Origin: Planctomycetota bacterium | Lineage (GTDB): Bacteria > Planctomycetota > Planctomycetia > Isosphaerales > Isosphaeraceae | DNA: 46,222 nucleotides | Reading direction: 5' to 3' | Assembly: GCA_021791715.1 (NCBI GenBank) | Contig: JAJYWB010000048.1 | Location: 1 to 46,222, forward strand | Shown here: piece by piece, positions 36,501 to 42,406 of the stretch | How the letters are laid out: each line of letters opens with the position of its first letter | Position numbering within the stretch: the first letter of the stretch is position 1 | The notes under the pieces: generated by a model | What the model saw: only the letters and a program-made list of their open reading frames with translations | Told to the model about the DNA's origin: nothing | The model's database searches: none | Program-made: the position numbers and the translations under genes

Positions 36501-36676
36501 GTTTGCTTGGCGGTGTCGAGCCGCCACGAAATCGCGCGAATCACCCCCAGATACACGCCGTTGGCCGCCAACAACGCGAATCCGCCGAGCGTGATCCATA
36601 AAAACGGCCGCAGTTTGGGCCCCACCGCGGGGGTGTACGCCCGCCGATTCTTCGCTCCCTCGACCGCTCGCGACAT
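33593..36676 (-). CDS. Membrane-anchored five-haem cytochrome c with TPR domain
   Basis: 1027 residues. About five membrane helices fill residues 25-215 and resemble a cytochrome b-like anchor, with several His in helices (FLLHLALGFALVGPF, YWLHIGAPVLAIVLYVRHRL). A periplasmic multihaem domain follows with five CxxCH motifs at 229, 279, 312, 378 and 428 (CMECH, CAGCH, CVTCH, CSTCH, CVSCH) and a surplus of His for distal ligands (WFHSAHHFASF), like cytochrome c554-type proteins. A beta-rich region (about 470-690) and TPR helices (about 700-900: GWVNLGRVYLREGRIPEAVD) complete it. An electron-transfer role across or outside the inner membrane is clear, but donor and acceptor are unknown. GGAGGT lies eight bases before the ATG. 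It is coupled to the CRTAC1 gene. Confidence 0.9.
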   Translation of the reverse strand: MSRAVEGAKNRRAYTPAVGPKLRPFLWITLGGFALLAANGVYLGVIRAISWRLDTAKQTPFYYYMFLLHLALGFALVGPFLIFGLGHLATSWRRPNKGAVRYGLALLGTAFVVLITGLILVRIVGVFEIRDPKVRDASYWLHIGAPVLAIVLYVRHRLAGPRIHWEYLRVWGSLVGVFVVLMGILNAQDPRTFAMKGPREGDKYFYPSHAKTATGKFIPAKAIMLDKYCMECHKDTYDGWFHSAHHFASFNNPMYLFSVRETRKVSIAREGSPRAARWCAGCHDPAPFFSGEFDDPNYDDVHAPTSQAGITCVTCHSIVHVNSTRGNADYTIEEPQVYPFTYSEVPALKWINKMLVKAKPEMHKKTFLKPLHKDSAFCSTCHKVSIPYEVTRYKDFLRGQNHYDSFLLSGTGHGARSFYYPPKAKNQCVSCHMNLVASNDFGARDFDGTGERKVHDHMFPDADTGLAAIVGDNTALDAHIKFLKDKQVRIDIFGVREGGTIEGRLTAPLRPESIAFTPGESYLIEVVTRTLGLGHPLTQGTVDSNEIWVELIAKAGDRVIGRSGGIDREGYADPYSHFLNVYMLDKNGKRIDRRNAHDIFVPLYNKQIPPGAGNIAHFRLEVPRGITGPIELTAKVNYRKFDRKYMDYVYGKGKGPELPIVVMASDSIRLPVKGEAAVDNPPSPIKDEWQRWNDYGIGLFLEGEDKGGAKGELKQAEHAFKKVVELDRSDGWVNLGRVYLREGRIPEAVDALDKAGKHKTPAAPWVIAWLTGQINMRNGYFDEAIERFESILATKIPSRNFDFSKDYEVIDALGSAYYSKARQAKRGSNEWRAAIEKTIETYRRTLEIDSENIAAHYNLGIAYSEIAAIDDASQTTEIDQASKGTTSERLIELANATTRSGRGVNKRIADARSVGSGLKAFLEGPRPGLSARIDPLFEVVEKLGAARAGETDRAVRGAEARSLAIVHKALHAMIKPDDNAEGRAFAIARRDNPAADQYAQSIVIHSLNRPGAPGVDSPRVAVTEVHP

Positions 36677-36728
36677 ATCCGGTTACCTCCAGCGGACAAT
36701 CCGCATAATAATCTAATTATAAAATTGT

Positions 36729-36788
36729 ATTATATAATGTTCGATTAATTGTCGAGTTTCGCGTCCCGCCGGGGCGCGAAGCTTCGCG
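36729..36788 (-). promoter_or_regulatory. Putative promoter with adjoining overlapping hairpins upstream of the multihaem gene
   Basis: On the minus strand TCGACA (36755-36750) and TATAAT (36734-36729) are 15 bases apart in an AT-rich stretch. Directly upstream are a 10-bp hairpin (36758-36767 with 36771-36780, loop GCC) and a perfect 14-bp palindrome CGCGAAGCTTCGCG (36775-36788) that share six bases. An operator is plausible. From 36789 to 36996 nothing else is evident. Confidence 0.35.
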
Positions 36789-36996
36789 GAGTTTGAGCGC
36801 CGATCGATCGAAATTCGATCGCGTTTGATCGCCGTTCGATTTCGGCTTGCGATCCTGAAGCGAGCGATCGATTGCGCAAACGACGATTCGTCGCGAGCGA
36901 TCGTTCGCAGTCGCCGTTGGATCACGATTCTTGTGCGATTGATTCGCATCCGAGCCTTGATCGGCGTTGGGTCGTGTTTTTATCCCGCGAACGCGA

Positions 36997-37422
36997 TCAA
37001 TCGATCACCAGGACCGGGAAGCGAGGCGGGCGATCGACGCGGCTGGAAACGTCAATCGAACGGATTGGAGAGACGGGCTCGAAATCGAACCGGGCGACCT
37101 GAAAATTGTCGGCTCGAACGTCTTCATTCGCGCGAATCGCCGCGTGCGAGCCGCCGGGTACAAGGCGCGAGTTATCGGGAGCGGGAACATCCCCCGTGCA
37201 AAATCCTCGAACGATGAGGATCGACGCGGCTCGATGATTGTTTTCGACGCGAGGTTGTCGAAGATGTTCGATCGCTTCGCCGAGGATCGGCAAGCCGAGC
37301 GTCGGGCGATCGGGGGCGTGACAGCCGATCGCGTTTGCCGAGCGCGGAATCGAGCCGACCCACAAAAGCCCTAATAAGGTGAGGGTAAACGGCCGAATCC
37401 AGAAATCGCCGCGATCGTTCAT
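36997..37422 (-). CDS. Small exported protein of unknown function
   Basis: 141 residues. A convincing signal peptide (IRPFTLTLLGLLWVGSIPRS, then ANA) is followed by IGCHAPDRPTLGL, and the C-terminus is SSRVDRPPRFPVLVID. Only two cysteines are present (Cys34 and one near 74 in RGFCTGDVPAP), which could form one disulphide. There is no visible Shine-Dalgarno sequence and no partner gene within the same transcript, so this is less certain than its neighbours. The clear export signal and the lack of low-complexity sequence argue that it is real. No function can be given. Between its start and the repeat cluster (37423-37677) I see no other feature. Confidence 0.5.
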   Translation of the reverse strand: MNDRGDFWIRPFTLTLLGLLWVGSIPRSANAIGCHAPDRPTLGLPILGEAIEHLRQPRVENNHRAASILIVRGFCTGDVPAPDNSRLVPGGSHAAIRANEDVRADNFQVARFDFEPVSPIRSIDVSSRVDRPPRFPVLVID

Positions 37423-37677
37423 AAGTGAGGAAATCGCGCACCAAGTCGATCGAACTTCACCGAATTCAATTTATGTCGGACGCGGAGCGGATGTCAAGCG
37501 CGGCGAACGAACGCGAACTTGAAAACTCGATCCAGGGGGTGATTCTTTGAGGAGTTAAGCTCGCTTCGGCGTCGGCCGAGAAACGCCGAGACACGTGCGA
37601 TTTCTCGAGCCGATCGGGGGTGAAAGCCGAATCGATCCGAGCTTCCGCCGTTCGGTCGTCGGCGCGGTTCGCTAGGC

Positions 37678-37717
37678 GGGTATCCTGTAAGAAATCCGCT
37701 TATTCGGTGAGATTTGA
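37678..37717 (+). repeat. 40-bp head hairpin element, copy 2
   Basis: It aligns without gaps to 30844-30883 and 41410-41449 (GGGTATCCTG at its start, GAGATTTGA at its end). It opens the second composite repeat cluster and is followed by TGAGGGCGAACCC as in copy 1. Confidence 0.7.
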
Positions 37718-37732
37718 GGGCGAACCCGAAAT

Positions 37733-38044
37733 TAGGAGGGCGAACTTCTTGGGAGGTCGAACCTCCTGGGATGGCGAACCTCTTGGGAGGTCGAACCTCC
37801 TGGGATGGCGAACCTCCCGGTGAGCCTCTTTTTTATAAACACCTTTTGGGATGGCGAACCTCCTGGGAGGTCGAACCTCCTGGGAGGGCGAACCTCCCGG
37901 TGAGCCTCTTTTTTATAAACACCTTTTGGGATGGCGAACCTCCTGGGAGGTCGAACCTCCCGGTGAGCCTCTTTTTTATAAACACCTTTTGGGAGGGCGA
38001 ACCTCCCGGTGGGCCTCTTTTTTATAAACACCTTTTGGGAGGCC
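37733..38044 (+). repeat. Nested tandem repeats: 17-bp palindromic units inside 46-bp units
   Basis: A 17-bp unit, TGGGAGGTCGAACCTCC (an imperfect GGAGGT/ACCTCC hairpin), recurs from about 37733 with units at 37750, 37767, 37784 and 37801. A tail (GGTGAGCCTC, a T-run, ATAAACACC) begins at 37819, 37899, 37962 and 38008. The distances are 80, 63 and 46, that is 46 plus two, one and zero extra 17-bp units. Long open frames across it (rich in G-E-P-P-G) are products of the repeat. Confidence 0.8.
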
Positions 38045-38078
38045 GGTTTTCCTTCAATAATATAAAACATGAAAACAT

Positions 38079-38103
38079 GGCTCACCAGGAGGTTCGCCCT
38101 CCC
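38079..38103 (-). repeat. Inverted core repeat closing the core part of cluster 2
   Basis: GGCTCACCAGGAGG followed by TTCGCCCTCCC is the 25-bp core in reverse orientation, as at 31574 and 41646. It abuts the 40-bp array that follows. Confidence 0.7.
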
Positions 38104-38340
38104 AATTATGGGTTCGCCCCTCTGATTTCGGGACCGCGCCGCCAATTATGGGTTCGCCCCGCCGATTTCGGGATCGCGTCGCCCATTTATGGGTTCGCCC
38201 CGCCGATTTCGGGATCGCGTCGCCCATTATGGGTTCGCCCCGCCGATTTCGGGATCGCGTCGCCGATTATGGGTTCGCCCCGCCGATTTCGGGATCGCGT
38301 CGCCCATTATGGGTTCACCCCGACGATTACGGAATCTCGA
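38101..38340. repeat. Tandem array of six 40-41-bp units
   Basis: Units start at 38101, 38141, 38181, 38222, 38262 and 38302. The pattern is CCCATTATGGGTTCGCCCCG followed by CCGATTTCGGGATCGCGTCG. The last unit is degenerate. CCGATTTCGG and CCCATTATGGG are each small palindromes. Open frames across the array are repeat artefacts. Confidence 0.8.
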
Positions 38341-38374
38341 TCAATTATCAGTAAACATGAGAATAATTTTCTGG

Positions 38375-38457
38375 AAAGCCTCTCGCAAGACCCGGTCGAG
38401 CGCAAGGCGCGATGCGAGCGCTCGACCGCGACGATTCGCGAGCGTTGCGAGGGCTTT
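38375..38457 (-). terminator. Large two-tier stem-loop downstream of the ACP gene
   Basis: A perfect inner 10-bp stem GGTCGAGCGC/GCGCTCGACC (38394-38403 with 38418-38427) lies inside a nearly complementary outer pair (38375-38388 with 38445-38457). On the minus strand it starts 24 bases after the ACP stop and ends in an AT-rich, not purely T, stretch. Termination or transcript protection are both plausible. Confidence 0.45.
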
Positions 38458-38480
38458 CGGCCGATCGATCGATATCCGAA

Positions 38481-38738
38481 TCACGCCGCGGATTTTTTCG
38501 ATTCGATCAGCTCGACGATCTTGCCGATCGAATCGAGGTGATCGATCCCCGCCTCGTGCGCCTCGACCAAAACGCCGAAACGCTCCTCGAGAAACGTCAC
38601 CAATTTGAGCGTGCCGATCGAATCGAGAATCCCTCCGGTGATCAACGGAGTTTGATCGGTCAGTTCGCCCGGATCCTCCCCGGGGAGAAATTCATTAAGC
38701 ACGTATTCATGAATCACAAGGCGAACGCCTTCGGTCAT
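38481..38738 (-). CDS. Stand-alone acyl carrier protein
   Basis: 85 residues from the ATG at 38738. That ATG has GGGAGG six bases before it, so it is preferred over the longer frame beginning with TTG at 38780. The fold is a four-helix carrier protein. The phosphopantetheine site is Ser40 in GGILDSIGTLKLV, and helix II continues as LVTFLEERFGV. It would carry an acyl or aminoacyl group as a thioester. It is not the fatty-acid AcpP by context: no fatty-acid synthesis genes are near. The only likely operon partner is the AlkP-type phosphohydrolase gene ending 38 bases upstream, and a polysaccharide export gene lies beyond that. A role in modifying a glycan or making a small metabolite is possible; this is inference. 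Confidence 0.88.
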   Translation of the reverse strand: MTEGVRLVIHEYVLNEFLPGEDPGELTDQTPLITGGILDSIGTLKLVTFLEERFGVLVEAHEAGIDHLDSIGKIVELIESKKSAA

Positions 38739-38776
38739 CGCGGCCTCCCGGTCGATAAAGGATTCACGTTTCCAGA

Positions 38777-40369
38777 TCAATTGGTTTCTACGAAATCTGA
38801 TCGCCCCGATGGGACGAGAACTCGTTCGGCGGCGATTCGCGCGGCGCCTAGGTCGCGTTCGACCGCGAGCGGTTCGACGAACGCCTCTTGAATCACGCGT
38901 CCGGACATCGTCGACGGGATCGCGAGATCGAGCAAGGCGAGCGAAGTCGGCGCGACGTCGCGGAGATCGGCGTCGATCCGATTTCCAGGGCGAACTCCGG
39001 GAGCGTCGATCGCGACGACCCCCGACAAATAATGTGTGGCGGGGAGATCGGGATCGACCTCGAGCAGATTATCGCGGACGCCGACGCCCCATTTCGCCTG
39101 AGCCTGGTAGCCGTCGGCCGAGAGCGCCAGGATATCGGCGACTCCTTCGGCGACGGGGTCGAGATCGTAGCGATCGGCGACGTCGAAAACGTCGCGAAAA
39201 AGCTTCAGGTCGGTCTCGGGATCGCGGACTTCTCGGAAGATATCGATAATTTCACGTCGAAGACGTTGAGATGCGTTTTCGTTTCGACGGACGTCGTCGG
39301 CGAGGAAGACGCAGCCGCTCAGTTGCCCGAACGGGGAATAAGCGACGGTTCTACGCCAATCACAACCGACCTGGCCGAGGATCGACCTAGGCCTTCGCCG
39401 CGCCGACGCGGTTCCAGGCGCCTGATGATGATCGATCCAACGGCGTAATCGATCGGCGATCCGATGCGCCCGATAGCGGAACCTCGTTCCGTAAGCGAGC
39501 CCCTTTTGAAGCCCGTGGCGGCGGAGCAAACCGTTGACGTTGACGAGCGCGCGGCACGGGCCGAATCCGTGATCCGAAAGCGCGATCACCGCGGCGCGAC
39601 GTCGCGAAGCGAGTTCCAGCAGAATCCCCACGCTGTCGTCGAGAGCCTTCAGGCAGCTTACCGTCTCGTCGGTCCACGCGGGTTGATCAAGACCCGTATC
39701 GTCGACGTTCAGATAAGGCCATAAACGATGTTGCAAGCTATCAAGATTGTGAAAATGAACAAGCATCGCCGACCAATCGACTTCGCGATCGGCGAGAAGC
39801 GCCGCCTCGGCCTGGGCGCGGAAGATCGCACGGTTGAGCGCCGCCTGGCCTCGAAGCTCGTCGAGCGATCTCGGCCGTCGTTTCCATACGATCGCGTTCG
39901 TATATTCAGGGATGAGCCTACGAACATCGGCGGCGAAATCGGGGCATTGCGCGAACGCCCAATCGAGCCCGGGAGCGTCCGACCCCGCGACGACGATCCC
40001 CTTGATCTTCGAAGGAGGGTATGTCATCGGCAGGTTCAGGCTCACAACCGCGCGATCGGCGGCGTCGAGCGTCTCCCAGATCGTCGGAGTGCGGACCCGG
40101 GTCGCGTCGTTCGGTCGAATCGATTTTGTTAAAGAATCAACATAATAAAATTCATGAATTCCGTGTTCGGGGGGTTCGGACCCGGTCGCGAACGAGGTCC
40201 AGGCGACGGGAGTGACCATCGGGGCGCTCGACCTGAGCGATCCGGAGGCGGATCGTCTCCAGAGTTCGGCGAGATTGGGGAGCCAGCCGCGCTCGAAGCC
40301 CGGCTTGAGCACCGCGGTCGTTCCGCCGTCGAGGCCGAGAAATAAAACCCTGGTAAGGGGCTCGGGCAT
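38777..40369 (-). CDS. AlkP-superfamily phosphohydrolase/phosphodiesterase (COG3379-like)
   Basis: 530 residues from the chosen ATG. The open frame extends 46 codons further (to 40507), but the extra part is Arg-rich and unlike the family, which begins LTRVLFLGLDGGTTAVL. The first metal/nucleophile motif is Asp14 with Thr17. TPVAWTSFATGSEPPEHGI is the conserved second block. FHNLDSLQHRLW and LSDHGFGPCRALVNVNG supply further Asp/His metal ligands. It is a cytoplasmic or peripheral two-zinc enzyme expected to cleave or transfer a phosphate mono- or diester; the natural substrate is unknown. No signal peptide is seen. It sits 38 bases before the acyl carrier protein gene, and the two probably form one transcript. 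The region 40370-40602 to the divergent gene should hold both promoters. Confidence 0.85.
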   Translation of the reverse strand: MPEPLTRVLFLGLDGGTTAVLKPGFERGWLPNLAELWRRSASGSLRSSAPMVTPVAWTSFATGSEPPEHGIHEFYYVDSLTKSIRPNDATRVRTPTIWETLDAADRAVVSLNLPMTYPPSKIKGIVVAGSDAPGLDWAFAQCPDFAADVRRLIPEYTNAIVWKRRPRSLDELRGQAALNRAIFRAQAEAALLADREVDWSAMLVHFHNLDSLQHRLWPYLNVDDTGLDQPAWTDETVSCLKALDDSVGILLELASRRRAAVIALSDHGFGPCRALVNVNGLLRRHGLQKGLAYGTRFRYRAHRIADRLRRWIDHHQAPGTASARRRPRSILGQVGCDWRRTVAYSPFGQLSGCVFLADDVRRNENASQRLRREIIDIFREVRDPETDLKLFRDVFDVADRYDLDPVAEGVADILALSADGYQAQAKWGVGVRDNLLEVDPDLPATHYLSGVVAIDAPGVRPGNRIDADLRDVAPTSLALLDLAIPSTMSGRVIQEAFVEPLAVERDLGAARIAAERVLVPSGRSDFVETN

Positions 40370-40602
40370 CGCATACGCCTTGTGGGAAAAACGGCAACGT
40401 GTTATTCGAGGCGACGGCGAACCACGCCGGTTTGCCTGGGTCGTGTCGCGGAGCGAGCGAAGGTCGTCGTCGGGCCGAAAGAGTACCGTACCGCCGATAT
40501 CGGTCAATCCCGACTTTTGGGCTCAAGCGGTGGTAAGGGATGCGACGATAACACCGGTTACAGGGGAGCGGGTGGGTTCCCCGGCCGAGGAGATCGTGAT
40601 TC

Positions 40603-41364
40603 ATGACGGATCGAATTTTCACGACGATATCGGCCGCGGCGCGGGGATTTCGATCGTCGTTCGCGGTGGGAATAACTGCGGGATGTCTTATTTTGATCTC
40701 GGGTTGCGCGAATATGCGCGAGGCCCGCGAGGCGAACCGCATCCCCCAATTCGGAATCGTCGACCCCAATCAGCCGCGCGAACTCGAAATGGTTTCGCTT
40801 CCGCCTTATACCGTCGAACCTCCCGACGAATTGGAGATCAGCGCCAAGCCGGCGAGCCTGGAATTACCGATCACGACCCCCACCGTCCAACAGGATGGAG
40901 TGATCGATCTCGGCTTCTTCGGCGAGGTTTATGTGGCGGGGCTCACGCTCGCCCAAATCGAGCGCAAGGTTGAGATCGCGCTCAACAGGCACGTTCAAGA
41001 GCGCAATATTAAGCTCGACCAGCCGATTCAAGTCTCGGTGCGATTGGTGAACGGCAGCTCGAGCAACTCGTATTACGTGCTTGGAACCGTGACGACACAA
41101 GGTAAATTCCCGATCACAGGGAACGAAACCGTGCTCGATGCGATCCTCGCCGCGGGGCTTCGTTCCAACAGCTTCCCCGAGAAGGCGTATCTCGTCCGAC
41201 CTCACCCTCCGGGAGAGCCCGAGGAGATTCTTCAGATCGACTGGATCGGCATCAAAGAACGGGGCGACGCGCTCACGAATTATCAAATTATGCCCGGAGA
41301 TCGAATCATCGTCCCCGGCAAACGCGCCCCGGGCTTGCTTAGATCGCTCTTCAGCGGCGGTTGA
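40603..41364 (+). CDS. Wza-like polysaccharide biosynthesis/export lipoprotein
   Basis: 253 residues. A signal peptide with a lipobox (LILISGC, Cys near 35) marks a lipoprotein. Residues about 68-160 are the polysaccharide export (Poly_export) domain: YTVEPPDELEISA, DGVIDLGFFGEVYVAGLTLA and QVSVRLVNG. A SLBB-like domain follows (YYVLGTVTTQGKFPITGNET, then VLDAILAAGL), and the typical ending is MPGDRIIVPG. Such proteins form the outer-membrane export portal for capsule or exopolysaccharide. It is shorter than E. coli Wza and lacks its C-terminal barrel helix, as many planctomycete versions do. GAGGAG lies nine bases before the ATG. No polymerase or kinase genes are adjacent, so this is an isolated component here. 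Confidence 0.88.
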   Translation: MTDRIFTTISAAARGFRSSFAVGITAGCLILISGCANMREAREANRIPQFGIVDPNQPRELEMVSLPPYTVEPPDELEISAKPASLELPITTPTVQQDGVIDLGFFGEVYVAGLTLAQIERKVEIALNRHVQERNIKLDQPIQVSVRLVNGSSSNSYYVLGTVTTQGKFPITGNETVLDAILAAGLRSNSFPEKAYLVRPHPPGEPEEILQIDWIGIKERGDALTNYQIMPGDRIIVPGKRAPGLLRSLFSGG

Positions 41365-41409
41365 TCAAGCTTTGTATGTGTTGAAAGATCGTTTGAACAA
41401 TAATCTATC

Positions 41410-41449
41410 AGGTTATCCGGAAGGAAATCCGCATGACGGGCGGAATTTG
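41410..41449 (+). repeat. 40-bp head hairpin element, copy 3
   Basis: It is gap-free with the other two copies. Its hairpin reads ATCCGC, ATGACGG, GCGGAAT. Outer arms ATCAGGTTA (41406-41414) and TAACCTGAT (41455-41463) add a perfect 9-bp pair around it. It begins 46 bases after the export gene's stop. Confidence 0.75.
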
Positions 41450-41505
41450 ATCTCTAACCTGATAATGTGAGCGGGACCATAAAATCGGGAGCGCGTCACA
41501 AAATC

Positions 41506-41584
41506 GGGAGGGCGACCGAATTTGGGAGGGCGACCGAATTTGGGAGGGCGACCGAATTTGGGAGGGCGAACCTCCTGGTGAGCC
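41506..41584 (+). repeat. Four 18-bp-spaced core starts, ending in a full direct core
   Basis: GGGAGGGCGACCGAATTT units begin at 41506, 41524 and 41542. The fourth, at 41560, is the complete core GGGAGGGCGAACCTCC plus TGGTGAGCC. These are the direct cores of cluster 3. Confidence 0.8.
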
Positions 41585-41645
41585 GGCATTATATGATTTA
41601 ATTAACGTAATAGGGTCTTTTGATGAAATTGGCGCCTTAACAAAC

Positions 41646-41852
41646 GGCTCACCGGGAGGTTCGCCCTCCCAATAAAAATAATCATTTATAAATGTTTCCT
41701 GGTATACGCGACATTTCAAAAGGGATTATCAAAAGAGGCTCACCGGGAGGTTCGCCCTCCCAATAAAAATAATCATTTATAAATGTTTCCTGGTATACGC
41801 GACATTTCAAAAGGGATTATCAAAAGAGGCTCGCCGGGAGGTTCGCCCTCCC
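41646..41852 (-). repeat. Three inverted cores with a perfect 91-bp duplication
   Basis: Inverted cores start at 41646, 41737 and 41828. The 91 bases from 41646 are identical to the 91 from 41737; the third copy keeps only the core (one base different) before diverging. With the direct core at 41560-41584 the pair matches 24 of 25 bases around a 61-base AT-rich spacer. Confidence 0.85.
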
Positions 41853-41921
41853 AAATAGAGATACCGGAACATATTTGATCTTTGCGAATAGTGATTTTTT
41901 GATGAATCGCATCCGATATCG

Positions 41922-41951
41922 CCGAGAGAGATTTTCCGGATCGTCTCTCGG
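41922..41951 (-). terminator. Stem-loop just after the ferredoxin gene
   Basis: CCGAGAGA (41922-41929) pairs with TCTCTCGG (41944-41951) over a 14-base loop, nine bases beyond the stop of the minus-strand ferredoxin gene. No T-run follows directly, so termination is only possible. Confidence 0.35.
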
Positions 41952-41959
41952 ATAATTGA

Positions 41960-42406
41960 TTACTTAAAAACGGCATCGGCGGGTTCGATCGCGGTAGCGG
42001 ACGCGAAGCGATCGAACCGGCGCATAGCGAGCCGTTCGGGGATCTCGGTCGATCCCTCGCCGCGGCGAATGCTCCGCGCCCAATCGATCAACGCATCGTA
42101 ATCGCCGTCTCCGTCGATCAGCCCGAGCCACGTCGTCGTTTCCGCCGTGACGATCACCGCGACGTTGGCGAGATCGCACGGACCCAAACATCCCGAGATC
42201 GTCAGTTGAACGCCCCGATTGAGCTTCTCCGCCTTCCAAATCGCCTTGATCCGATCGACCGGAACCGCGGGATATCCCCGATCGGTCCGGCCGCAACAAC
42301 ATCCATTACAAAACATCACCTGCGCGATCGATTTAATCCGCGTCGCCGTTGCCGTCGCTTCGGCGCACCCTCCGCCGGCCGTCGGCTGATTGTTTTCGAG
42401 AGCCAT
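41960..42406 (-). CDS. Thioredoxin-like [2Fe-2S] ferredoxin linked to cobalamin synthesis
   Basis: 148 residues. The core (about 24-125) has the thioredoxin-like ferredoxin pattern: FCNGCCCGRTDRGYP (Cys33, 36, 37, 38) and SGCLGPCDLAN (Cys73, Cys77), four of which should bind a [2Fe-2S] cluster. The N-terminus is a short Gly/Ala-rich extension with Cys14. The gene's ATG overlaps the CobO stop codon by one base (TAATG), so the two are translationally coupled. Ferredoxins of this kind occur in cobalamin gene sets and may supply the electron that reduces Co(II) to Co(I) before adenosylation; that role is inference from context. It is the last gene of the module. Confidence 0.85.
   Translation of the reverse strand: MALENNQPTAGGGCAEATATATRIKSIAQVMFCNGCCCGRTDRGYPAVPVDRIKAIWKAEKLNRGVQLTISGCLGPCDLANVAVIVTAETTTWLGLIDGDGDYDALIDWARSIRRGEGSTEIPERLAMRRFDRFASATAIEPADAVFK

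Noticed and set aside
37714..38541. 275-codon plus-strand open frame rich in G-E-P-P-G and F-R-D-R-V-A
   Set aside because: It lies entirely on tandem repeats and its peptide is a direct translation of the 17-, 46- and 40-bp units.
38739..38780. Longer acyl carrier protein starting at TTG 38780
   Set aside because: The ATG at 38738 has a strong GGGAGG ribosome binding site, and the extra 14 residues are not carrier-protein-like.
40370..40507. 46-residue N-terminal extension of the AlkP-type protein
   Set aside because: It is Arg-rich, has no signal peptide, and the family begins at the LTRVLFLGLDGG segment.
41408..41976. Two minus-strand open frames containing W-E-G-E-P-P-G-E-P
   Set aside because: Both are built from the inverted core repeats and the 91-bp duplication; no ribosome binding site or domain.
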